Shown here: positions 8,801 through 15,791 of the stretch, piece by piece | Position numbering within the stretch: the stretch's first letter is position 1 | Layout of the letters: every line of letters starts with the position of its first letter | Assembly (NCBI GenBank): GCA_002371115.1 | Contig: DFFY01000097.1 | Coordinates: forward strand, 5,222 to 60,475 | Direction: 5' to 3' | From: Bacteroidales bacterium UBA3764 | Lineage (GTDB): Bacteria; Bacteroidota; Bacteroidia; Bacteroidales; UBA932 | DNA length: 55,254 nt | Program-made: the position numbers and the translations under genes | Notes under the pieces: model-generated | Databases searched by the model: none | What the model was told of the DNA's origin: nothing | Seen by the model: the letters and a program-made list of their open reading frames with translations, nothing else

Positions 8801-8805
8801 CAGTA

Positions 8806-8837
8806 CAAAAATACGGGTTTTGCAAAAAACATACAAA
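8806..8837 (-). promoter_or_regulatory. promoter of TPR-envC-like operon
   Basis: On the minus strand TTTG (8834-8837), 20 nt, TATTTTTG (8806-8813). The ATG at 8800 follows after 5 nt, so the mRNA is probably leaderless. It is divergent from the sigma-factor promoter. Confidence 0.7.
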
Positions 8838-8840
8838 TAA

Positions 8841-8872
8841 TTTGTTTTCTCCTCCCGTTACGCATAAATTTG
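8841..8872 (+). promoter_or_regulatory. promoter of ECF sigma operon
   Basis: TTTG at 8841-8844, a 20-nt spacer, then TAAATTTG at 8865-8872, giving a short leader of about 24 nt before the ATG at 8900. Its -33 box lies 3 bp from that of the divergent TPR gene, so the two promoters sit back to back. Confidence 0.7.
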
Positions 8873-8899
8873 TGTACGGAAAAACAAACATCGGACCCG

Positions 8900-9496
8900 A
8901 TGAAACGTTTTTTGGGAAAATTGCATCTTATTACATGGACAAGGGATGATTCATCTCCTGCCGGACCGTCGTTGCCGGAGCAGCTTGCCGCTGCCTGCCG
9001 GGAGGGAGACAGCAAGGCCCAGAAGCGTTTGTTCGACCTCCTGTCCCCCAGGATGATGGCTGTATGCCTGCGGTACATGGGGAACCGGGAAGACGCAGAA
9101 GACGTCCTGCAGGAGGGTTTTATCACCCTGTTCACCAAAATAGACAGCTATCAGGGAGCCGGTTCCTTTGAGGGCTGGGCAAGAAGAATCTTTGTCAATA
9201 CTGCGCTCATGCATCTCAGACGTACGGACGCCCTGGGTCTCAGTGACGATATCGACCAGGCCGGCAACCTGTTCACCCAGGAGCCCACCCCCGTGCAGAA
9301 AATGGGATACAGCGATTTGATGCGGATGATATCCTCCCTTCCGGCCGACGCCAGAACCGTGTTCAACATGTATGTGGTGGAAGGCTACTCCCACAAGGAG
9401 ATTGCCAAGGAACTGGGCTGTACAGAAGCCACTTCCCGTTCCAAGTTGCAAAGGGCCAGGCTCCGCTTGCAGGAAATGATGAAAGGACAAGCATGA
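8900..9496 (+). CDS. RNA polymerase sigma factor, ECF subfamily
   Basis: The 198-residue protein carries sigma-70 region 2 (AQKRLFDLLSPRMMAVCLRYMGNREDAEDVLQEGF, about residues 38-73) and region 4 with its helix-turn-helix (GYSHKEIAKELGCTEATSRSKLQRARLRLQEMM at the C-terminus). There is no region 3, as expected for ECF factors that redirect RNA polymerase to envelope or stress regulons. The ATG at 8900 follows the promoter; the longer open frame back to 8738 covers the divergent gene and is discarded. Its stop overlaps the next gene by 4 bp (ATGA), typical of a sigma/anti-sigma pair. Confidence 0.93.
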   Translation: MKRFLGKLHLITWTRDDSSPAGPSLPEQLAAACREGDSKAQKRLFDLLSPRMMAVCLRYMGNREDAEDVLQEGFITLFTKIDSYQGAGSFEGWARRIFVNTALMHLRRTDALGLSDDIDQAGNLFTQEPTPVQKMGYSDLMRMISSLPADARTVFNMYVVEGYSHKEIAKELGCTEATSRSKLQRARLRLQEMMKGQA

Positions 9497-10686
9497 AAGA
9501 GAATGAATTGGACATACAGGTAAGGAACCTGATGCAAGGTGCACAGGAGAGCGTGTCTCCTTCCGTTTGGGAAGGAGTACAGGCCGGCTTGGCACGGAAA
9601 CGCCGTGCCGCGGCTTTCTGGCGCTGGACCGGGGCTGTGGCCGCCGCTGCCGCCATGTTGGCGGGCGTGGTGTTGTTGCGGCCCGTTGCACAGCAGGAAC
9701 ATTCTAACCCTATTATATTGGCAGAAAGCTTCGCGGAAGGCATTCCTCAGGCACCGTTGGTGCAGGAGGTGGCCTTCCCCGCGGAGGAAAGCGTGGTTGT
9801 GACAAGCATTCCTGCCAGGCGGACGGTGCGTTTGGCGCAGGCGGTTCCCGCTCCGGCCGTTCAGGAAGTGGAGGAAATGCCTCAGCGCCCCGTTGCGGAG
9901 GAAGCTGTTGAGGCAAACGTCCCGGATGCCGTTTCGGAACCGGCTCCCGCCAAAAATGCGGACATGCCGGCCGTGCAGGAGGCCGATGACCAGGCGCTCC
10001 TGAACCGGCTGGCCTATGAGCAGGAAAAAACAGTGGCCAAACGTCCCTGGTCTGTGGCCGTTTCCGGCAACTTGCAGGATAAACGCCGGGGAGCCGTTTC
10101 TTCCCGGGCTTCGCGTCAGTACGCCGCTCCTGCGTTAAGCGCGCCGGAGGGCATTTATAACGAGAGCCCGGAACTCAGCTTCAGCCTGCCGTTCTCGGCG
10201 GGTATTGGTATCAACTGGCAATTCCTTCCGCGCTGGGCCGTGGGTACAGGTGTTCGCTACACCAACCTCAGCCGCATGTTTGTGGGGGATTATAAGGGCG
10301 ACGGATTCGTGTATTCGCAGACGGACATTGACAACCATCAGCATTGGCTGGGGATTCCGCTCAATTTGTATTACCAGTTTGTGAACCGCGGCCGCTGGCG
10401 CGTGCATACATTTGCCTCCGGCACCATGGAGTTTCTGGTGGACAACGATTATCTGGTTCACGGTCCGCAGAAAGATATCCACTATCATCGGAAAGGTTCC
10501 CGGCCGCAGTTCTCCGCCGGTTTGGGTCTGGGCGTGGAATTCAAACTCACTCCTTGGCTGGGACTGTATCTGGATCCGGCGTTCCGCTATTACTTCCGAC
10601 CGGACCTGCAGCCGCGCTCCCTGCGTACCATCCAGCCGCTCCGCTTCGACATTGAGGCCGGCTTGCGCTTCAACTTAGGAAAATAA
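9493..10686 (+). CDS. probable anti-sigma factor fused to an outer-membrane beta-barrel domain
   Basis: The 397-residue protein has three parts. Residues 1-45 are soluble and charged (MKENELDIQVRNLMQGAQES), like the cytosolic part of an anti-sigma factor. Residues 46-64 form a single membrane helix (TGAVAAAAAMLAGVVLLRP). A Pro/Glu/Val-rich linker runs to about 215. The last 180 residues have alternating aromatic beta-strands (SFSLPFSAGIGINWQFLPRWAVGTGVRYTNL, ending RFDIEAGLRFNLGK), like OMP_b-brl barrels. Read literally, the protein could span from cytoplasm to outer membrane. Its 4-bp overlap with the sigma gene supports a regulatory partnership. Anti-sigma activity is inferred. Confidence 0.6.
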   Translation: MKENELDIQVRNLMQGAQESVSPSVWEGVQAGLARKRRAAAFWRWTGAVAAAAAMLAGVVLLRPVAQQEHSNPIILAESFAEGIPQAPLVQEVAFPAEESVVVTSIPARRTVRLAQAVPAPAVQEVEEMPQRPVAEEAVEANVPDAVSEPAPAKNADMPAVQEADDQALLNRLAYEQEKTVAKRPWSVAVSGNLQDKRRGAVSSRASRQYAAPALSAPEGIYNESPELSFSLPFSAGIGINWQFLPRWAVGTGVRYTNLSRMFVGDYKGDGFVYSQTDIDNHQHWLGIPLNLYYQFVNRGRWRVHTFASGTMEFLVDNDYLVHGPQKDIHYHRKGSRPQFSAGLGLGVEFKLTPWLGLYLDPAFRYYFRPDLQPRSLRTIQPLRFDIEAGLRFNLGK

Positions 10687-10727
10687 CCTCCCCAAGTGTA
10701 TTCTTCTGCCGGGTAGTACCGGCAAAA

Positions 10728-10760
10728 ATGCCCTCACAGCAAGCGAGGGCATTCTTTTTT
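10728..10760. terminator. bidirectional intrinsic terminator
   Basis: ATGCCCTC (10728-10735), a 9-nt loop, then GAGGGCAT (10745-10752) followed by TCTTTTTT. The opposite strand also ends in T5, so it can serve both the anti-sigma/barrel gene (+) and nrdG (-). A second small hairpin, TGCCGG-N6-CCGGCA, lies at 10707-10724. Confidence 0.85.
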
Positions 10761-11265
10761 ATCGGAGCGGCTCCAGGGCCACCGTGCCGGGGATAATATC
10801 CTCCGGCGGAGCGCCGTGCAGGTAGATGATGCGCTGGTTGGGACTGCCGCGGAACAGCAGGTCCGTATCCCGCTGTTCCAAGATGAAGGGACCGTCCACC
10901 AATACGTCCAGGTAGGGGAGCATTTGCGCGAGGTGGGCATCGGCCTGAATCTCTTCCAGGGTAAAGCCGGTCCAGCACCAGATGGTCTTGGTGGTCTCCT
11001 CCTTGATGCGCCGGGCCAGCTGCGTGAAGGCTTCCACCTGGTAGAACGGGTCTCCGCCGGAGAAGGTGACGTCCGAGAGGTCATCGGCCTTAATAATATC
11101 CAGCAGTTCTTCCACGTCCATCTCCTTGCCGGCCTTGAAATCCCAGCTCTGGGGGTTGTGGCAGCCCTTGCAGGCGTGCTTGCACCCCGCACAATAAATG
11201 GAAGTCCGCAGTCCCGGCCCGTCGGCCATGGTTTGGTGCAGTATATCTAATACTCTGATTTTCAT
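10759..11265 (-). CDS. nrdG: anaerobic ribonucleoside-triphosphate reductase activating protein
   Basis: NrdG is the radical-SAM enzyme that installs the glycyl radical on NrdD. The 168-residue product contains the CxxxCxxC cluster motif as CKHACKGC near residues 27-34, preceded by DGPGLRTSIYCAGC, and the SAM-binding GG segment DVTFSGGDPFYQ. The start MKIRVLDI at 11265 fits the family; the in-frame ATG at 11298 would add 11 residues with no homology. It lies downstream of nrdD, but a strong hairpin at 11305-11338 separates the two, so nrdG may have its own promoter or depend on readthrough. Confidence 0.95.
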   Translation of the reverse strand: MKIRVLDILHQTMADGPGLRTSIYCAGCKHACKGCHNPQSWDFKAGKEMDVEELLDIIKADDLSDVTFSGGDPFYQVEAFTQLARRIKEETTKTIWCWTGFTLEEIQADAHLAQMLPYLDVLVDGPFILEQRDTDLLFRGSPNQRIIYLHGAPPEDIIPGTVALEPLR

Positions 11266-11304
11266 GCTGTAAAATGTAAGTGCTTGACTATGTGTCATTT
11301 GTTA

Positions 11305-11338
11305 AAAATCGTCTATGCGGGATTACATAGACGATTTT
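11305..11338. terminator. nrdD terminator / nrdD-nrdG intercistronic hairpin
   Basis: AAAATCGTCTATG (11305-11317) and CATAGACGATTTT (11326-11338) form a perfect 13-bp stem around an 8-nt loop, with a T-run on the minus strand. It sits between the nrdD stop (11384) and the nrdG start (11265), so it should end or reduce nrdD transcription before nrdG. Confidence 0.75.
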
Positions 11339-11383
11339 CCGTAAACACCTGTGGTACAGGAACTTGTATTTTACGCTGTCAGG

Positions 11384-13591
11384 CTATTTGTGTACAACTC
11401 TATCGTGCAGTTCGGCCAGCTTGCCGCCGTTCCAGCGGTCCGTGGTGCCCACCAGGTAACCGGTGATGCGCTGCAGGGTGTCAATGTGGTGACCGTGGCA
11501 GTGCGGGCACTCCTCCAGGCCTTCCTCCGCGTTCTCGTAGCCGCAGTCCAGGCAGCGGTTGCGGTTGTGGTTCACGGAGCCGTAGCCAATGTTGTACTTG
11601 TCCATGAGGTCCACAATGCGCATGATGGCCTCCGGGTTGTGGGTGGCGTCGCCGTCAATTTCCACGTAGAAGATGTGGCCGGCGCCTTCGTACTGGTGGT
11701 ACGGGCCTTCAATCTTGGCCTTGTGCTCCGGCGTGCAGTGATAGTACACGGGCACGTGGCTGGAGTTGGTGTAATAGTCCTTGTCCGTGATGCCGGGCAG
11801 GATGCCGAAGGTCTTCTTGTCGCGCTTGGTGAACTTGCCGGCCAGGCCTTCTGCGGGCGTGGCAAAGCAGGAGTAGTTGTGCTGGTACTTCTCGCTGAAG
11901 CCGTTGATTTTGTCCTTCATGAAAGCCACAATCCTGAGGCCCAGCTCCTGGGCTTCTTCGCTTTCACCGTGGTGCTTGCCCACAAGGGCAATCAGGCATT
12001 CTGCCAGGCCGATGAAGCCGATGGCCAGCGTGCCCTGGTTGATGACGCTCTCGATGGTGTCGTTCGGCTCCAGCTTGCCGCTGCCCAGCCACAGGCCGTT
12101 CATCAGCAGCGGGAACTGTTTCTTGAGGGCGGTCTTCTGGAACTGGAAACGCTCGTCCAGCTGGCGGGCACTGATTTCCAGGGCCCAGTCCAGGCGCTCG
12201 AAGAACTTGCCAATCCGTTGTTCCTTGTCCTTGATGCCCATGCACTCGATGGCCAGCTTTACAATGTTGATGGTGGTGAAACTCAGGTTGCCGCGGCCGA
12301 TGGAGGTCTTGGGACCGAAGCGGTTGTCGTACACGCGGGTGCGGCAACCCATGGTGGCTACCTCGTGGATGTAGCGCTTGGGGTCGTCGGCCTTCCATTC
12401 CGGATCCTGGTTGTAGGTGGCGTCCAGGTTCAGGAAGTTGGGGAAGAAGCGGCGGGCGCTCACTTTGCAGGCAAATTTGTACAGGTCGTAGTTCGGGTCC
12501 TCCGGGAGGTAGCTCACGCCCCGCTTTTTCTTCCATATTTGGATGGGGAAGATGGCGGTGGAGCCGTTGCCTACGCCTTCGTAGGTGGTGTTCAGGATTT
12601 CACGGATGATGCAGCGGCCTTCTGCCGATGTGTCCGTTCCGTAGTTGATGGAGGAGAAAACAACCTGGTTGCCGCCGCGGCTGTGGATGGTGTTCATGTT
12701 GTGCACGAACGCTTCCATGGCCTGGTGCACGCGGCCCACGGTTTGGTTGATGGCGTGCTGGAAGGCACGGTCGCGGCCCTGCAGGCCGGTGAGGTCACGC
12801 TTGAGGTAATCGTCAATATGGGCGGTCTTGAGATCGCTGTAATCTGCGTTCTCCATTTCGCTCACCTTGTCCACCTCTTCCTCAAAGGTCTTGTGCACGT
12901 AGGGGGCCAGGTAGAAGTCGAAGGCGGGGATGGCCTGGCCGCCGTGCATCTCGTTCTGCACGGTTTCCATGGAGATGCAGGCCAGCACGCTGGCGGTCTC
13001 TATGCGCTTGGCGGGACGGGATTCCCCGTGCCCGGCCTTCAGGCCATGCTCCAGAATGATGTCCAGCGGGTGCTGGATGCAGGTGAGGCTTTTGGTAGGG
13101 TAGTAGTCCTTGTCGTGGATGTGGATGTAGTTGCCGGCCACGGCCTCGCGTACGGGATCGCTCAGCAGGCACTCGTCCACATAGCTTTTGGTGGCTTCCG
13201 AGGCAAACTTCATCATCATGCCCGCAGGAGTGTCTGCGTTCATGTTGGCGTTCTCACGGGTGATATCGTTGGCCTGGGCCTGGATGATGGTCTCGAAAAT
13301 CTCGTTGCTCTTGGCCTTGCGGGCGATGTTGCGCTTGTTGCGGTAGCGGATATACTCCTTGGCCACCTCCTGGCGGGGGCTGTTCATGAGGTAGTTCTCC
13401 ACTACGTCCTGGATTTCCTCCACGGTCATCTCGTCCTTGTCCAGTTCGGAGATGGCTTGGGCAATTTGGGCGGCGAGCACAATGTCTTCGCCGTTGTCCG
13501 TCACGTCCATCGCTTTGAGGATGGCCGCTACAATCTTCTGGTTGTTGAAGTCAACGCGACGTCCGTCGCGCTTTAGCACACGTTTTACCAT
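11384..13591 (-). CDS. nrdD: anaerobic ribonucleoside-triphosphate reductase
   Basis: NrdD is the class III, oxygen-sensitive ribonucleotide reductase that supplies dNTPs under anaerobiosis. The 735-residue protein has an N-terminal ATP-cone (VKRVLKRDGRRVDFNNQKIVAAILKAM), the catalytic barrel, a zinc site built from CLDCGY and CPHCHG near the C-terminus, and the glycyl-radical motif RITGYLVGTTDRWN about 25 residues from the end. The start at 13591 (MVKRVLKR) was chosen over 13645 because the extra residues fall in the leader hairpin. A single class III enzyme with its activator next door fits a strict or near-strict anaerobe. Confidence 0.97.
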   Translation of the reverse strand: MVKRVLKRDGRRVDFNNQKIVAAILKAMDVTDNGEDIVLAAQIAQAISELDKDEMTVEEIQDVVENYLMNSPRQEVAKEYIRYRNKRNIARKAKSNEIFETIIQAQANDITRENANMNADTPAGMMMKFASEATKSYVDECLLSDPVREAVAGNYIHIHDKDYYPTKSLTCIQHPLDIILEHGLKAGHGESRPAKRIETASVLACISMETVQNEMHGGQAIPAFDFYLAPYVHKTFEEEVDKVSEMENADYSDLKTAHIDDYLKRDLTGLQGRDRAFQHAINQTVGRVHQAMEAFVHNMNTIHSRGGNQVVFSSINYGTDTSAEGRCIIREILNTTYEGVGNGSTAIFPIQIWKKKRGVSYLPEDPNYDLYKFACKVSARRFFPNFLNLDATYNQDPEWKADDPKRYIHEVATMGCRTRVYDNRFGPKTSIGRGNLSFTTINIVKLAIECMGIKDKEQRIGKFFERLDWALEISARQLDERFQFQKTALKKQFPLLMNGLWLGSGKLEPNDTIESVINQGTLAIGFIGLAECLIALVGKHHGESEEAQELGLRIVAFMKDKINGFSEKYQHNYSCFATPAEGLAGKFTKRDKKTFGILPGITDKDYYTNSSHVPVYYHCTPEHKAKIEGPYHQYEGAGHIFYVEIDGDATHNPEAIMRIVDLMDKYNIGYGSVNHNRNRCLDCGYENAEEGLEECPHCHGHHIDTLQRITGYLVGTTDRWNGGKLAELHDRVVHK

Positions 13592-13613
13592 AAGGCTGCT
13601 ATTTATCGGTTGT

Positions 13614-13634
13614 AAAAAGCCGGGGGTTCCCGGC
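13614..13634 (-). terminator. terminator-like hairpin in the nrdD leader
   Basis: GCCGGG (13619-13624), loop GGTT, CCCGGC (13629-13634) forms a 6-bp GC-only stem followed on the minus strand by TTTTT (13614-13618). It lies between the nrdD promoter box and the nrdD start codon, so it could act as an attenuator. The function is inferred. Confidence 0.45.
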
Positions 13635-13642
13635 GGCGAGAA

Positions 13643-13735
13643 CAAAGATAAAGAATAAGTTTTGACTTTCCCTGCCTTTTTTCGAAAAAAGTTATCAACA
13701 TAAAACGCATCCGCGTGTTAATATGCTAATTAACA
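13643..13735 (-). promoter_or_regulatory. nrdD promoter and upstream palindrome
   Basis: A TATCTTTG box occupies 13643-13650 on the minus strand; no clear TTTG -33 box is visible, which suits an activated promoter. At 13716-13735 is a perfect palindrome, TGTTAAT-N6-ATTAACA, of the size bound by Crp/Fnr-type dimers. Redox control of nrdD is plausible but not shown. Nothing else is evident between 13651 and 13822. Confidence 0.45.
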
Positions 13736-13822
13736 AGCAGATGCATGATTTTATAATTTGGAAAAGATCTAAATAGAAACTATTCTGTTTCTTTTCAGGG
13801 AAAGTTTTCAACAGGGGCAGGC

Positions 13823-14461
13823 CTAGTCCCCCACAACCCACACCAGCACGTGGCGGTCGAAGGTCATGTATTCCAAATTGAACTCGTCCTCGTCGCCGTC
13901 CTTGTCGATGAACGTGGCCTCCAGTTCACCCTCTCCGCGGGGGCGGAAGCGCTCAATTTCGATTTGCTCGGCAAAGTCAATGTTATAGCGGCTCAGGAGT
14001 TTGAAAACCGCCTCCTTGGCGCACCAGTAGATGGCCAGCTGCTCGTTGCGCTTCTCTTCTTCCAGGTCGTCAATCTCGTCCTCGCTCAGGGCTTTCTTTT
14101 CCACGGCGGAGAAGTCCCGGTCCAGGGATTCCACGTCTATGCCGCAGTCTTCCTCGTCGTGCAGGATCACGGCCACGTATTTTTCCGTATGGGTAATGGA
14201 AATGTTTACCGGATTGTTCTCCAGGTAGGGTTTGCCATTGTCGTGATGGCTCAGGTACACCTTCTCGTCAAAAAGGGTGTTCAGCAGGGCCCGGACGGCC
14301 AGCCGCTGTTTGCGCAGGGATTCGCTGCGGATGAACGAGATTTCTTCCATCTCGTCCGCGGGAGTGGCGGCCAGTTTGACCAGCTCCTCCTCGCTTTCGG
14401 TGATTTGCCACACGCCGATGGTGGCTTCGTTTTCAAGTTTCTTCTTTAAATATAGGCCCAT
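13823..14461 (-). CDS. 4'-phosphopantetheinyl transferase superfamily protein
   Basis: This enzyme family moves phosphopantetheine from CoA onto carrier proteins. The 212-residue length matches Sfp-type enzymes. Diagnostic motifs are ISITHTEKYVAV, the Mg-binding CGIDVE near residue 110, and WCAKEAVFKLL near residue 158. The start MGLYLKKKLE at 14461 was chosen; an in-frame ATG at 14512 would add Cys/Arg-rich residues that look like leader. Acidic linkers (DEDEF, EEEKRNEQ) are a little unusual. The gene has a long structured leader (see 14530-14628). The carrier target is unknown; fatty acid or polyketide-like pathways are both possible. Confidence 0.87.
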   Translation of the reverse strand: MGLYLKKKLENEATIGVWQITESEEELVKLAATPADEMEEISFIRSESLRKQRLAVRALLNTLFDEKVYLSHHDNGKPYLENNPVNISITHTEKYVAVILHDEEDCGIDVESLDRDFSAVEKKALSEDEIDDLEEEKRNEQLAIYWCAKEAVFKLLSRYNIDFAEQIEIERFRPRGEGELEATFIDKDGDEDEFNLEYMTFDRHVLVWVVGD

Positions 14462-14529
14462 ATAAGGTGGTTTTGAACGACAACACAAAAGCCGCCGGAT
14501 GCCCTGAGGCACCGGTTTCCTTTCATATC

Positions 14530-14639
14530 AAATGTACAATCGCAACAGAGGGTCGTCTGAACCGACGACCGTTACCTGATTAGATTTGACCTGACTGGGA
14601 GGCTCCATGTTAACGTTACAATATATCGGCACAAAGATA
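14530..14639 (-). ncRNA. candidate structured leader or small RNA upstream of the PPTase gene
   Basis: A TATCTTTG box at 14632-14639 (minus) starts a transcript that runs about 165 nt before the PPTase ATG. The RNA can close on itself: a segment at about 14603-14620 pairs loosely with 14535-14550 (GAG/CUC, ACA/UGU and flanks). Inside is a perfect hairpin, GGTCGTC-N6-GACGACC, at 14551-14570. A further small hairpin, TGCC-CTGA-GGCA, follows at about 14498-14509. I considered SRP RNA because GTCAGGTC and GGTAACGG occur, but the GGAA loop is absent. It may be a regulatory leader or an independent RNA. Confidence 0.3.
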
Positions 14640-14682
14640 ACGCATTTTTTGCAAATCCAACAAATCTTTCCGGGGAATTTCG

Positions 14683-14690
14683 TATCTTTG
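14683..14690 (+). promoter_or_regulatory. mdh promoter -7 box
   Basis: TATCTTTG at 14683-14690, about 111 nt upstream of the mdh ATG. The long leader contains two copies of a dispersed repeat (see 14696-14786). I find no good -33 TTTG at the usual distance. Confidence 0.6.
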
Positions 14691-14695
14691 CACGC

Positions 14696-14786
14696 TCAAA
14701 TGACTTTTGTCATTCTGCCGGAGTGCCTTTTGTCATTCTGAGCGAAGCGAAGAATCTATAAAAAAATTAGAAGCGAAGAATCTATT
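14696..14786 (+). repeat. dispersed GTCATTCTGAGCGAAGCGAAG repeat, partial copies in mdh leader
   Basis: The sequence GTCATTCTG occurs at about 14709 and in a fuller form, running into GAGCGAAGCGAAGAATCT, at about 14732-14757. A truncated GAAGCGAAGAATCT follows at about 14771-14784. The same family occurs inside rsmE (54995-55021, opposite strand) and, in a variant form, at 33088-33115 and 51569-51597. Confidence 0.75.
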
Positions 14787-14801
14787 AAATTATACGATAT
14801 C

Positions 14802-15788
14802 ATGAAGTTTCTTACTGATGAAAAACTCCTCATTGTCGGCGCAGCCGGCATGATTGGATCCAACATGACCCAGACGGCCGCCATGCTCCGTCTTACCCCC
14901 AACATCTGCCTGTACGATATCTTCGAGCCCGGCCTTAAGGGTGTCCTGGCAGAGATGGACCACTGTGCCTTCGAGGGCATCAACCTCACCGCCACGGTGG
15001 ACCCGGCAGAGGCTTTCAAGGGTGCCAAGTACATTGTTTCCGCCGGTGGTGCACCCCGTAAAGAGGGCATGACCCGCGAAGACCTCCTCAAGGGCAACTG
15101 CCAGATTGCCGCCGAGTTCGGTGACAATATCAAGAAGTACTGCCCGGACGCCAAGTTCGTGGTGGTTATCTTCAACCCGGCGGACGTCACCGCCCTCACC
15201 GCCCTCATCCACTCCGGCCTCAAGCCGTCCCAGCTCACCTCGCTGGCCGCTTTGGACAGCACCCGTCTGCAGGAAGCCCTGGCCCAGGAGTTCGGCGTAC
15301 AGCAGTGCAAGGTTACCGGTGCCCACACCTACGGCGGTCACGGCGAGGCCATGGCCGTATTCGCCTCTCAGGTAAAGATTGACGGCAAGCCCCTCGCAGA
15401 GATGGGCCTCAGCGAAGAGCGTTTTGCAGAAATCAAGCACAACACCATCCAGGGTGGTTCTGCCATCATCAAGCTCCGTGGCCGCAGCTCCTTCCAGAGC
15501 CCTGCCTACCAGGCCGTGAAGATGATCGAGGCCGCTATGGGCGGTGACAAGTTCACCTGGCCTGCAGGTACTTACGTGAACGAAGGCAAGTACAAGAACG
15601 TGATGATGGCCATGCCCACCACCATCGACGCTACCGGCTGCCACTTCACCGCTCCCCAGGGTACCGCCGAGGAAATGGCTGCCCTGGATGCTTCCTACGA
15701 GCACCTCGTGAAGATGCGCGACGAAATCGTGACCCTGGGCATCGTTCCGCCCGTGGCCGAATGGCAGAAGGAGAACGCAAACCTGTAG
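14802..15788 (+). CDS. mdh: malate dehydrogenase (Bacteroides-type)
   Basis: The 328-residue protein is the LDH/MDH-fold enzyme that interconverts malate and oxaloacetate with NAD(P), used by Bacteroidales in the reductive branch to fumarate and succinate. It shows the Rossmann motif VGAAGMIGSN near residues 11-20, GGAPRKEGMTREDLLKGN (substrate loop arginines), IFNPADV, LDSTRLQEALA and the catalytic-His region TYGGHGEAM. It belongs to the Bacteroides variant whose N-terminus reads MxFLTxEKLxIVGAAG. sdaA follows after 3 nt, so they form one operon of C3/C4 acid metabolism. Confidence 0.93.
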   Translation: MKFLTDEKLLIVGAAGMIGSNMTQTAAMLRLTPNICLYDIFEPGLKGVLAEMDHCAFEGINLTATVDPAEAFKGAKYIVSAGGAPRKEGMTREDLLKGNCQIAAEFGDNIKKYCPDAKFVVVIFNPADVTALTALIHSGLKPSQLTSLAALDSTRLQEALAQEFGVQQCKVTGAHTYGGHGEAMAVFASQVKIDGKPLAEMGLSEERFAEIKHNTIQGGSAIIKLRGRSSFQSPAYQAVKMIEAAMGGDKFTWPAGTYVNEGKYKNVMMAMPTTIDATGCHFTAPQGTAEEMAALDASYEHLVKMRDEIVTLGIVPPVAEWQKENANL

Positions 15789-15791
15789 CAG

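Noticed and set aside
11351..13576. 741-residue open frame on the plus strand opposite nrdD
   Set aside because: Long antisense frame caused by GC-rich codon use; low-complexity Val/His/Ala product with no signal or motifs, while nrdD is certain.
14530..14630. SRP RNA (ffs) identity for the structured leader
   Set aside because: GTCAGGTC and GGTAACGG are present, but the conserved GGAA loop and GNAAGCAGC segment are missing, so the name is not supported.
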